From the NCBI GenBank assembly GCA_025451425.1, contig JANWKK010000020.1, positions 1 through 10,711 of the forward strand: a stretch of 10,711 nt of DNA. The letters run 5' to 3'. The notes beneath the pieces were generated by a model, which was given only the letters and a program-made list of their open reading frames with translations, was not told where the DNA came from and made no database searches. The DNA comes from Gemmatimonadaceae bacterium. Its GTDB lineage: Bacteria; Gemmatimonadota; Gemmatimonadetes; Gemmatimonadales; Gemmatimonadaceae. Numbering within the stretch: position 1 is the first letter of the stretch; the number at the start of each line of letters is the position of its first letter. This document shows positions 1-7,900 of this stretch, in pieces. Position numbers and translations under genes: made by a program.

Positions 1-101
1 ACGACGCGATGTCCCCAGCGTCGCAGTTCGGCGAGCGCGTTGGCCGGCTCCCAGTCAGCGAAGCCGTCGAAGACAACGATGTGCGTCGCTTTGTTGGACA
101 T
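1..101 (-). CDS. DJ-1/PfpI-family protein, N-terminal fragment (runs off the window)
   Basis: Reading the minus strand from the ATG at 101-99 gives 33 codons before the window edge. The protein begins MSNKATHIVVFDGFADWEPA and continues with ALAELRRWGHRVV. A short beta strand (HIVVFDGF), then an acidic residue in a D-W-E motif (Glu18), then a helix ending in LRR-x-G, is the usual opening of the DJ-1/PfpI/class I glutamine amidotransferase-like fold. In that family the early Glu pairs with the nucleophilic Cys of the elbow, which lies outside the window here. Family members include stress-response glyoxalase/deglycase-like enzymes, proteases and transcription regulators, so the exact activity cannot be stated. 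A weak AGGG lies just upstream of the ATG. It is transcribed away from the protease operon, in the same direction as the dodecin-like gene. Only the fold assignment is supported. Confidence 0.72.
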   Translation of the reverse strand, partial: MSNKATHIVVFDGFADWEPANALAELRRWGHRV

Positions 102-313
102 AGTACCCTGGCCGGCGTGCCACCCCTAAAACTATCCGATCCTTGCTTGACACGAGGTCGCGAGTCGCGGCATAGGTAAACGCCGCTGAAATCGCAGACA
201 CGCGGCTGACAAACCACAAAGAAGTGCCTAACGCGCTTTGAGCGAAGGAGATCATCATGATTTCCGTCCGAGGCATGTGTCGCATCGCGCTGTCCACTCC
301 TTGGCTTCCCGCC
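102..313. other. Gap between the dodecin-like gene and the DJ-1/PfpI gene; no convincing gene
   Basis: This 212-bp stretch has no frame I can defend. A minus-strand frame runs open through it down to a stop at 55-57. Its upper part is the frame-shifted continuation of the dodecin-like gene. The lower part resembles no protein I recognise and overlaps the start of the DJ-1/PfpI gene. The stretch contains one copy of the RCCTAACG octamer (226-233). The leader of the DJ-1/PfpI gene must lie here, but I see no promoter close to consensus and no clear terminator hairpin. Confidence 0.5.
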
Positions 314-574
314 TCATCGACAGCTTCGCGGACTTTGTCGAGATCGATTTCGCCTTCCTCGGGCGTCTCCACCTCTCGTGAGTCGTGGAGCCAAGCTACT
401 TCGATACGCCTCGACCTTCCCATTCTTCAACGCGACATCGAGCTGCTTCACCTCGGCGACGCGCAAATCACGGAGCGTCTTCGATGCGCGCTTGATTGCA
501 GCTTCGGCGGCTTTTTCCCACGACTGAGTGCTCGTCCCAACGAGCTCGATCACTTTGTAGACGCTTTCCGCCAT
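314..574 (-). CDS. Dodecin-like protein, probably frameshifted before its last beta strand
   Basis: The minus-strand ATG at 574-572 opens an 86-aa frame. Residues 5-14 (VYKVIELVGT), the helix around SWEKAAEAAIKRASKTLRDL and the strand around RVAEVKQLDV closely match dodecins, small flavin-binding proteins of about 70 aa that form a hollow dodecamer and buffer free flavins. After VEAYR a dodecin should continue with an alternating beta strand. This frame instead gives SSLAPRLTRGGDARGRR, arginine-rich and not dodecin-like. The next frame at the same place (about 400-408) reads IEVAWLHDSREVE, which fits the missing strand. The Trp of the common LxWFEV flavin-stacking motif is Val here, as in some other dodecin subgroups. 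A GGGGA at 585-589 is a reasonable ribosome site. I read this as a decayed dodecin gene or a sequencing error; the family call is firm and the functional state is not. Confidence 0.78.
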   Translation of the reverse strand: MAESVYKVIELVGTSTQSWEKAAEAAIKRASKTLRDLRVAEVKQLDVALKNGKVEAYRSSLAPRLTRGGDARGRRNRSRQSPRSCR

Positions 575-640
575 TGAGCCACGTTCCCCATGTCTATCGA
601 GCGCGACAAATTATTAGAAAGCGTTAATGTTGGAGTGCGT
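575..640. promoter_or_regulatory. Presumed divergent promoter region between the dodecin-like gene and the protease operon
   Basis: The two opposed start codons (574-572 on minus, 590-592 on plus) leave 15 bp between them, so regulatory signals must overlap coding sequence. The stretch 606-630 is the most AT-rich around (AAATTATTAG followed by GTTAATG) and could supply a -10 element in either direction. I find no -35/-10 pair near the sigma-70 consensus at correct spacing. This is inference from position and base composition only. Confidence 0.3.
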
Positions 641-1477
641 CTGGCGACCGGGCCGGGTGGGCCGCATAATAGCCTGTCCACGTCGTTTCGCGCCGGCTCG
701 GGAGGTTTGTTGCGCCCGTTGCTTCGAGGTCGTGAGAAAGACGTATTACGAGCCGCGAACACATTGCGGCGAGAGCGGCCGCGCGCTCTCCTTCCTGCTA
801 CCGGCTCACGCGTCGTCAATTCGCGGGGCGTTCCGGGTAGCGTGGGCTTCCTCGCGGTGACCCGGCACGACCATCAGCTGGTACTCGTAACGGCACACCA
901 TGTGTTGTTCGGTGACGGCGCCCGCGAAGGCGAGCCAGTCTGGGGCGCCTCTGATAGCGCCGGCACGCCGCTCGTACCCATCGGCAAAACGCTCTATGGT
1001 CGATCCGGCTCAGTTCGCGGCGACTCGCGCGGCGTCTATGTCGACTGCGGCGTGGCAAGCTTGCGCAGTGACACTGAAATCGGCCACGCAGCGAGCATCA
1101 AATGCGTCCTGGACACCGAGCACTCGCTAGCGGCCGGCGATCGCGTCACGAAAATCGGTGCAGCGACAGGCTTCACCGAGGGCGAGGTCGTCTCGACGGA
1201 TTATCGCTCGGCCGCCGTTAGGCATGGCCGGACCGATGCGGTCGGTCAAATTCTCATACGATCATCTCTCGCTGGCCAGCCCTTTTCCGCGCCGGGGGAT
1301 TCCGGAGCCGCGGTGGTTGGTGAGCAGGGGAAAATCGTCGCGCTGCTGTGGGGCGAAGCGGCATCGGGGAACAGTCTCGCGTGCCCGATTGCGCCCGTGC
1401 TGTACGTGCTGAACATCGTCCCCGCACGATCGGCGCCTAACGCCAATCGCGATCTGGGCGCCAGCGAGGCCCGCTAA
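590..1477 (+). CDS. Trypsin-like serine protease 1 (295 aa), first gene of the operon
   Basis: This is a chymotrypsin/trypsin-fold peptidase with a complete triad. His104 lies in TAHHVL (aligned with CAHVL and CQHVL of the two downstream paralogues), Asp152 in VDCGVASL and Ser238 in APGDSGAAV. The block KIGAATGFTEG (188-198) precedes the Ser motif and matches the KxGxxTGxTxG block of its neighbours. It is the shortest of the three proteases and lacks both the N-terminal module and the C-terminal WHR module of the others. No signal peptide or membrane segment is visible, so it is probably cytosolic. The start is uncertain. ATG590 has no ribosome site, and codons 7-15 are unusually AT-rich. A GGAGG at 701-705 sits before TTG codons (707, 710, 719), so the true protein may begin about 40 residues later. 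It ends in a TAATG overlap with the next gene. Substrate unknown. Confidence 0.88.
   Translation: MSIERDKLLESVNVGVRLATGPGGPHNSLSTSFRAGSGGLLRPLLRGREKDVLRAANTLRRERPRALLPATGSRVVNSRGVPGSVGFLAVTRHDHQLVLVTAHHVLFGDGAREGEPVWGASDSAGTPLVPIGKTLYGRSGSVRGDSRGVYVDCGVASLRSDTEIGHAASIKCVLDTEHSLAAGDRVTKIGAATGFTEGEVVSTDYRSAAVRHGRTDAVGQILIRSSLAGQPFSAPGDSGAAVVGEQGKIVALLWGEAASGNSLACPIAPVLYVLNIVPARSAPNANRDLGASEAR
1466..1469 (+). promoter_or_regulatory. Ribosome binding site of protease 2
   Basis: GAGG lies 7 nt before the ATG at 1477, inside the last codons of protease 1. The stop TAA (1475-1477) and the start ATG (1477-1479) share one base, so translation of protease 2 is probably coupled to protease 1. Confidence 0.6.
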
Positions 1478-2232
1478 TGCCTTCCTACGAAGAGCTCGTC
1501 GCAACCGAAGCGGCGATCTGGAAGATACTTACCGATGGCGCCGAGGCGCGCCTGCGCGCGATTCCCGGTGTGCGCCATGTCAGTGTGGGACTCAAAGAGC
1601 GTGGCGGAAAGCCGACGCGGCAGCATTCGATTCGCGTTTATGTAAGAGAGAAGTTGCCGCTAGCAAATGTTCCGGAAGGTGAACGCATTCCAGCCGAAAT
1701 CGGTGGCGTGCCGACGGATGTCCTCCTCGTCCCGACCTACCGGTTGCGCGACGAAACGGATCGGGTCCGGCCGGTGAAGGGTGGTATCGCCATCACCAAC
1801 AAGATCAAGATCTCGATTGTCGACAACCAAGGCCACACCCAGCCATCCATCGCCGTTGGCACGTTCGGCTGCACGGCGACGCGTCGTGCGAACAAGAAGC
1901 TGGTATTGCTGAGCTGTGCGCATGTTCTGATGGCACATCACGGACGAAAAGGCGACTACATCTTTCAACCCGCACCAGACATCGTCCTGGGGCCACCACC
2001 GTCCGCGCCGCTCTACCCCGCGGAGGACGACGACATGATCGGAACGATCGTCGACTCCAAATTCGATGAGAAAGTCGATGCGGCGATCGCGGAGCTGAAT
2101 GTGTCGTCCTGCTGTCGCTGCTGGTGCAAGGTGGATCTTCGCGACGAGGTGCTCGGCATCCAGCTAGGCACTCCGCCATCCGACAAGATTCTCGGCATGC
2201 GCGCACCGGTTTCGGGGCTGACGGTATTCTAA
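1477..2232 (+). CDS. Trypsin-like serine protease 2, N-terminal part, ended by an in-frame TAA
   Basis: This 251-aa piece carries an N-terminal module (about residues 28-85: IPGVRHVSVGLK, then SIRVYVREKLP, IPAEIGGVPTDV) clearly paralogous to residues 38-94 of protease 3. The first half of a trypsin-like domain follows: GTFGCTATRR (129-138), the catalytic His149 in SCAHVL and the probable Asp201 in KVDAAIAEL. A cysteine cluster, CCRCWC (212-217), comes next. The frame stops at 2230-2232 inside the block that should read KVG-x-xTGRTxG, before the catalytic Ser, so the peptide alone cannot be an active protease. The same frame continues open downstream to 3024, giving a full 515-codon unit including the stop position. 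No signal peptide is visible. It is most simply a nonsense-interrupted gene; translational readthrough or a base-call error would also explain it. Confidence 0.85.
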   Translation: MPSYEELVATEAAIWKILTDGAEARLRAIPGVRHVSVGLKERGGKPTRQHSIRVYVREKLPLANVPEGERIPAEIGGVPTDVLLVPTYRLRDETDRVRPVKGGIAITNKIKISIVDNQGHTQPSIAVGTFGCTATRRANKKLVLLSCAHVLMAHHGRKGDYIFQPAPDIVLGPPPSAPLYPAEDDDMIGTIVDSKFDEKVDAAIAELNVSSCCRCWCKVDLRDEVLGIQLGTPPSDKILGMRAPVSGLTVF

Positions 2233-2265
2233 GTCGGTGTTCGCACGGGCCGCACGAGCGGATTC
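2230..2265 (+). other. In-frame TAA and untranslated remnant of protease 2
   Basis: Reading straight through the stop gives LTVF-stop-VGVRTGRTSGF followed by the downstream Met. Protease 3 has KVYKVGRSTGRTAG (307-320) and protease 1 has VTKIGAATGFTEG (186-198) at this place, so the stop replaces a lysine found in both relatives. AAA to TAA is a single substitution. The VGVRTGRTSGF block between the stop and the next Met would not be translated if the gene is expressed as two pieces, although it is conserved in the family. That argues against a purposeful split. Confidence 0.8.
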
Positions 2266-3024
2266 ATGACGGACCGCCACGCCCTAGTGGATCACTTCCC
2301 CGGCAGCGAGGGCTACCCCACGCTCGACCTTGTCGATCAGATCATCGTTGCGAACGATGACGATCAGAAGCCATTCGTCTGGGAGGGCGACTCCGGCTCG
2401 GCGCTCGTAGACGAGGAAGGATGGGTAGTGGGCCTGCTGTTTGGCTCGGACCAGATCATCACGCCATCGCACCGGTCGTACGCCAACAACATCATGAACG
2501 TCTGCGACGCGCTCCAGATCGACATCAACGGAACGCATTCAACGCACAGCGCCGGCGAGCGCGTCGCTGTCCCGAGCTCGATTCGAACCGCGGAGGAAGA
2601 GGAGCAGTACGCTGCCGCTCGGGAGCGCGTCTTGACTCATCCGATGGGCCGGCGATTGATGGCGCATCCCGCCGGCGCGTGGCTCTTCGCGCTTGGTGAG
2701 CAGCACCGCGACGAATGCGTTAGGCTGGTGACGACGCACCGGCCGGTGTCCGTGGCCTGGCATCGCGCGGGCGGCCCCGCGCTCTTCGCCTCCGGTCTGA
2801 ACACGTTCCGCGATGGAGGAGACGCGTTGCCGGTGCCGGCGGACGGCAGCTCGCTCGAGGACGCGCTGGCGAAAGTGGGCAACGCCCTCGCGGCGCACGG
2901 CAGCCCGGCACTGCGCGAGGTGATTGCAGCTCATCGTGCGGCCCTGCTCGCCGCCGTTCGCGACAGCTCCACCGTGGATGACGTACTGCAGAAACTCGCG
3001 CCCAGCGTGCTCGTGGGGGCCTAA
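2266..3024 (+). CDS. Trypsin-like serine protease 2, C-terminal part with catalytic Ser and WHR module
   Basis: This open piece of 252 aa lies in the same frame as the N-terminal part. It holds the catalytic serine motif EGDSGSALVD (Ser43 of this piece, codon 306 of the joined gene) and the following strand VVGLLFGSD. An acidic helix (EEEEQ, about 110-114) leads into a C-terminal module of about 120 residues containing RPVSVAWHRAGGPAL (159-173) and AAHGSPALREVIAAHRAALL (209-228). The same module, in the same order, ends protease 3 (CRPVTVTWHRNKGPA; AQHGSNLLRDAIDRHRVDLL). The ATG at 2266 is only an internal Met by homology and has at best a weak GCGGA before it. It could allow reinitiation after the TAA 33 nt upstream, but the product would lack the catalytic His and Asp. 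The stop at 3022-3024 lies within an RCCTAACG octamer. Confidence 0.8.
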   Translation: MTDRHALVDHFPGSEGYPTLDLVDQIIVANDDDQKPFVWEGDSGSALVDEEGWVVGLLFGSDQIITPSHRSYANNIMNVCDALQIDINGTHSTHSAGERVAVPSSIRTAEEEEQYAAARERVLTHPMGRRLMAHPAGAWLFALGEQHRDECVRLVTTHRPVSVAWHRAGGPALFASGLNTFRDGGDALPVPADGSSLEDALAKVGNALAAHGSPALREVIAAHRAALLAAVRDSSTVDDVLQKLAPSVLVGA

Positions 3025-3035
3025 CGAGTTCGCCG

Positions 3036-4901
3036 ATGAGTGATCGACCTCCCAGCGACAACGCCACCAAGGGCAACGATCACATCCGATCGAATCCCGA
3101 CGCCTTCATGGCGGCGTACGCGCGCGCGCGCCCGCAGCTGGGCAAGCTGAAAGGCGTCATCGGAGTTGGCTATGGCCTGAAGGCCACCGGGCGGGCGTTC
3201 ACGAACGACGTCGCAATCCTCGTCTACGTCATGCGGAAGCTACCTAACGAGCAAGTACCGGCCGATCAGCTCGTGCCGCCGAGCTTCGAAGGCTATCGGA
3301 CGGACGTCCGGCTGTTCACGCCGCTCGAGCAGCACATCTCGAAGTGCAACGACGATACGGCGTATCCCGACATTCATGGTGGCGTTCAGATCGAAGCCTG
3401 GGGACAGGACACACCAAAGGATTCCGTCAGCTACGGCACGATGGCGTGCATCGCGAGACGGCGTGGTTCGGCAGAGCCTGACAACGTGTACCTTCTCACC
3501 TGCCAGCACGTCCTGCTCGATGCGGACATCAAGACGAAACCTAACGACGGCGTCTACCACCCCTACAAGCCGCGCAAGATCGCCGGGCATCCCGAGCTCG
3601 AGCACGGCACGCTGCTGGGGAGAATCACGGCGACGGACGTCTACCATGGGCACGTCGACCAGAATGGGAATCCCGTCGACACGCCGGTAGGCGACCCACC
3701 AGATGCACCGGTCCTTGAATCACTTCCGGCGACCTTCGATGGATTCTACGTCGACGCCGGCGTGGTTCACCTCGATCTCGGGAGCTACTGCTGGGGCGGC
3801 AAGTGCCCAACCGGCGACAACAACCTGGTCTGGAGTCCTCTTGTTCCGAACTTGAATCTCCCGGGACCGATGCCGACCGGGATGCAGGAGGTCGACCGCG
3901 ACACCATCATCGATGTCCGAGACGTCAGAACGGATCAGTCGATCGTTGGCGCCAAGGTCTACAAAGTGGGACGCTCGACTGGGCGAACCGCCGGCGTCGT
4001 CACGGCGATCAACGCTCCGGCACACAACGTCCTCACACTGAACACCGGCGGCGTCGAGGAGCATATAGTGCTCGACGTTCGCTACAACACCATCGAGATC
4101 GTCCTCGATCCGGCAACGCCAAATCAGCTGAACTGCCTGTTGAAGAATTCCTTCAGCGATAAGGGCGACTCGGGTTCTCTCGTCCTCGACAGTGGGAATC
4201 AGGCGATCGGGCTGCTCTTTGCTGCCGGCGACGTGCCAGACCAGCAAACGGCTCAGTACAAGACGAACGCGTGCTTCATCACGCCTGTGTTGGATGTTCT
4301 CAAAGTCTATATCGAGACGACGAGGGGAACGTCGCACGACGCGAAACTGGCAACTGATGGAAGCGGCGCGAATGCGGCTACTAGCGCCGATTTACTCACC
4401 GCGCCGACGGGCGGCATCACGTACGTCGCACATGAGCGGACCGGTGTGGCGAGACCCACGCCCGCACCGCCCACGCCAATCGATCTCTCCGACGCGCAGC
4501 AGGCGCGCCTGCGCGCGATTCGGGAAGAGCTGCTCGCGACGCAACGGAGTGAGGCACTTTACAACTCCTTCGTCGAGCTGCGGCGAGAGATCGCGTATCT
4601 CGTACGCTCCTGCCGGCCAGTGACCGTCACATGGCATCGGAATAAGGGGCCGGCGTACCTCGCGTGGATTATCAATCATCTGCGCGGGGACGCGGCGACC
4701 ATCCCGACGCAGATCGACGGCATCTCGCGCGCCCAGTTCCTTGCTCGGATGTGCGACGTCCTCGCACAGCACGGAAGCAATCTGCTCCGCGACGCCATCG
4801 ACCGGCATCGAGTGGACCTTCTGATCGTCGCGGATGCGCCCACGGCCCACGACGCGATCGCCGCGCTCCACGACACGGAATCGATCGGAGCATCTGTGTG
4901 A
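3036..4901 (+). CDS. Trypsin-like serine protease 3 (621 aa), with N-terminal and C-terminal modules
   Basis: Domains in order: an N-terminal module (about 38-94: LKGVIGVGYGLK, ILVYVMRKLP, GYRTDVRLF) shared with protease 2; a trypsin-like domain with an intact triad, His158 (LTCQHVLL), Asp240 (YVDAGVVHLDL) and Ser379 (KGDSGSLVL), plus the KVGRSTGRTAG block (310-320); a Pro/Thr linker (about 472-482); and a C-terminal, probably helical module (about 505-600) with CRPVTVTWHRNKGPAYLAW and AQHGSNLLRDAIDRHR. Inserts between Asp and Ser make the domain longer than in protease 1. No signal peptide or membrane segment is seen, so it is probably cytosolic. The start ATG follows protease 2 by 11 nt with only a weak GAG nearby, suggesting coupled translation. 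It is a paralogue of protease 2 by tandem duplication and the only intact copy of this architecture here. The protease call is firm; the substrate is unknown. Confidence 0.93.
   Translation: MSDRPPSDNATKGNDHIRSNPDAFMAAYARARPQLGKLKGVIGVGYGLKATGRAFTNDVAILVYVMRKLPNEQVPADQLVPPSFEGYRTDVRLFTPLEQHISKCNDDTAYPDIHGGVQIEAWGQDTPKDSVSYGTMACIARRRGSAEPDNVYLLTCQHVLLDADIKTKPNDGVYHPYKPRKIAGHPELEHGTLLGRITATDVYHGHVDQNGNPVDTPVGDPPDAPVLESLPATFDGFYVDAGVVHLDLGSYCWGGKCPTGDNNLVWSPLVPNLNLPGPMPTGMQEVDRDTIIDVRDVRTDQSIVGAKVYKVGRSTGRTAGVVTAINAPAHNVLTLNTGGVEEHIVLDVRYNTIEIVLDPATPNQLNCLLKNSFSDKGDSGSLVLDSGNQAIGLLFAAGDVPDQQTAQYKTNACFITPVLDVLKVYIETTRGTSHDAKLATDGSGANAATSADLLTAPTGGITYVAHERTGVARPTPAPPTPIDLSDAQQARLRAIREELLATQRSEALYNSFVELRREIAYLVRSCRPVTVTWHRNKGPAYLAWIINHLRGDAATIPTQIDGISRAQFLARMCDVLAQHGSNLLRDAIDRHRVDLLIVADAPTAHDAIAALHDTESIGASV
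4887..4890 (+). promoter_or_regulatory. Ribosome binding site deciding the GTG start at 4898
   Basis: GGAG lies 7 nt before GTG4898, which overlaps the TGA stop of protease 3 (4899-4901) in a GTGA arrangement. The frame is open further upstream to 4664, but there it reads arginine-rich nonsense opposite protease 3. The site and the overlap therefore fix the start at 4898. Confidence 0.75.
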
Positions 4902-7900
4902 CAGCGCCCGCGACGGACACTCTCAGTCGCGTCGCGATCGAGCTCTCGTCGATCGTCGAGCCGCTGCGCACGAATGTCGTCCCGCCGAACACCGTCGGCT
5001 TCTTCGCGCAGCTAGGCATTTCGCTCACACCGGCAGAGGCAACCGCCCTCGGGACGCCACTCGGTAACATCGCGACCAAGACCGGCGCGCTGATCGATCT
5101 CATTCCCGATCTCGTCACCGCGCTCGACGCCGAAGATTGGGGAACCGTCGCGACGAAGGCACTCGAGGCAACCGTCGACGTCGGGCAGATCATTACCTCT
5201 TTCGATGATCTGGCGACCGCTGCCCAAGGGCTCGCGCTGCCTGACGCCGCGCAGCTCGCCGAGCGCATCGTCAACTTTCTCATTGGACGCTATCTCGACG
5301 CCATCCACGGCTTGAACGACGCCCTCGAGTTTCTCGGTTTCCTCGACCGTCAGGACTTCAACGTCGATTCGACCGATCCCGCGAACCCGCCGTACACGAT
5401 CTACACCTACGATTTCGGCGTCGTCGGCGAATGGCTCAGCGATCCCTCCGGCAAAGCCAAGACGCTCTACGGCTGGGGGCCGGGCTTCGACGGAACATTA
5501 TTATTTCCTAAACTCGAGAAGTTGCTCGCCTACGCGGGCATGCCGGTCATCTACGATGCCGCGGCGACGCCGCCGGCGCTCGACGTCGTCGTCATCGAGC
5601 TCACGCCAACGACGAGCGGCGTCGCGGGATTGTCGATCGGACTCAAGACCGACATCTCGAGCGGACCGATCGACGTACCACTCGGTCAGGACGCAAAGCT
5701 CGAGCTCGACCTCGAGTTCGATGTGCCCACGGGCATGAAGCTCGTGATCGGCACCGACGGCTCCGTGAACTTCACGCCGCCGACAGTCACGACGATCAGC
5801 GGCGCCGCGAGCGTCAAGCTCATTCTCAAACGCGACCCTCCGGAGCCGTTCATTCTCTTCGGCGTCGGTGGTGGAAGCCGCGTCGAGTTCGGTGACTTCA
5901 CGCTCGCCGCGCTCGCGCACCTAACGATGAGCGGTGGCTCCGCGACGGGCGACCTCGATCTCAGCGGGACGCTCAACGGCGGCAAGGTCGTCATCGACGC
6001 GACCAAAGGCGACGGGTTCCTCAGCAAAATCCTTCCGGGTACGCACGTCGAGGCGGACTTCTCAGTGGTCGTCGGTATCTCGACCGATCGCGGTTTCTAC
6101 TTCAGTGGCAGCAGCTCGCTCGAGGTGCGGCTGCCGCTGCACATCTCGCTCGGCCCCATCGACATCGTCGCCCTCACGCTCACCGGCGGCCTGGAGAACG
6201 GAAAGATTCCCGCGAGCGTTGGCGCCGACATCCAGGCGAAGCTCGGCCCCATCGAAGCGGTCGTGCAGAATATGGGCGTCACCGCGACGCTCTCGTTCCC
6301 GCCACACAATTCGGGCAACCTCGGGGCCGCCCAACTCGACATCGGATTCAAGCCGCCTAACGGCGTTGGCCTGAGCGTCCAGGCCGGCCCGATCACGGGC
6401 GGCGGCTTCCTTAGTTTCGATGACGTCAAAGGAGAGTACATCGGGGCTCTCGAGCTGTCCTTTCAAGGTGTATTTGCCCTCAAGGCAATCGGCATCATCA
6501 ATACGAAGATGCCGGACGGCAGCCCTGGCTTCGCGCTGCTGCTGCTTGTGACGGCCGAGTTCACGCCAATTCAGCTCGGATTCGGCTTCGTACTGGTCGG
6601 TGTCGGCGGACTCCTGGGCCTGAATCGCTCTCTTGATGCCGACGCGCTGCGCACTGGCGTACGCACCGGCGCCGTGAGCTCGGTATTGTTCCCACCCGAC
6701 GTTATCGGGAACATCGTCCAGATCGTCAGCGACCTGAAGGCGTTCTTCCCTATTGTGCAGGGGCATTTCGTCGTCGCGCCGATGGGCAAGCTGGGTTGGG
6801 GATCGCCCCCACTGATCACACTCGAAGTGGGGATCATTCTCGACATCCCGGCGCCGCAGCTCACGATCATCGGCGTGCTGCGCTGTATTCTGCCGCGCGA
6901 GGATGCGCCAGTCCTCAAGCTGCAGGTGAACTTCGCCGGCGGCATCGATCTTCAGAAAGGTCTCATCTGGTTCGACGCGTCGCTGTTCGACTCGAGCCTG
7001 CTCGTGTTCACGCTCAGCGGCGACATGGCGCTCCGCATCGGTTGGGGCGACCAGAAGGTCCTCGTCCTCAGCGTCGGCGGCTTTCATCCCAGTTTCAAAG
7101 AAGTGCCGTCGGACCTTACACAACTGAAGCGCATAACGATTGCGCTGCTTTCCGGTGACAACCCGCGCATCACGGCGCAGACGTACTTCGCGGTCACGTC
7201 GAACACCGTGCAATCCGGCGCGCGCGTCGAGCTGTACGCGGCCGCCGGCGACTTCAACATCTACGGGTTCCTCGGCTACGATTTGCTCGTTCAGCTCCTT
7301 CCGCTGCACTTCGTGGCGGATATCGGCGCCGGGCTCGCACTGCGCAAAGGCAGCGACGTCATCGCCAGCGTCAACGTCACGTGCGAGCTCTCAGGCCCAC
7401 AGCCGTGGCATGCCAAGGGTGAGGCGAGCCTCGACCTGTGGCTCTTCAGCGTCAGTGTCGGCTTCGACGAGACGTGGGGCGATCCGCTGCTCACGGTGTT
7501 GCAAGACCTCGTCGACGTGCTCTCGCAGGTCGTCGCCGCGGTACAGGATGGACGCAACTGGACCGCCGAGCTGCCGCCGAATGCTCAGCAGACGGTGTCG
7601 CTCCGCCAGGTGACTCCGCCGGACGATTCGCTGCTTCTCCATCCCTTCGGCGTGCTCGCGGTGAGCCAGAAGGTCGCGCCGTTAGGTATGGCGCTCGACA
7701 AATTCGGTACGCAGAAGCCGAGTGGAGACACGACATTCGCCATCACCTGGAGCGGCGGCACCACGGACACGGCCCGCGAGGAGTTCGCCATCGCGAACTT
7801 CGTGACGATGTCCGACAGCGAGAAGCTCGCGCGCAAATCGTTCGAGCAAATGCCGAGCGGGTTGCGTTTCACCGGTGGCGACGCTGCGTCCACCGGAGCC

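Noticed and set aside
147..176. TTGACA at 147-152 with GCATAG 17 nt later as a plus-strand promoter
   Set aside because: The -10 match is poor and no plus-strand gene starts until 590.
55..423. Minus-strand frame of 122 codons as an independent gene
   Set aside because: Its upper part is the shifted continuation of the dodecin-like gene. Its lower part overlaps the DJ-1/PfpI start and has no recognisable features.
4664..4897. Upstream extension of the giant beta-rich protein by 78 residues from ATG4664
   Set aside because: It lies in another frame of protease 3, reads as arginine-rich nonsense, and a GTG with a good GGAG site overlaps the protease 3 stop at 4898.
5493..5512. AT-rich patch with GGAA...TTCC arms inside the beta-rich gene as a regulatory site or insertion scar
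   Set aside because: The arms are only 4 bp, the reading frame passes through normally, and two TTA codons plus Phe and Lys explain the composition.
6062..7309. Long minus-strand open frame of 415 codons
   Set aside because: It is antisense to the giant beta-rich gene, highly charged and Arg/Glu-rich with no recognisable motif, as expected of an antisense shadow in GC-rich coding DNA.
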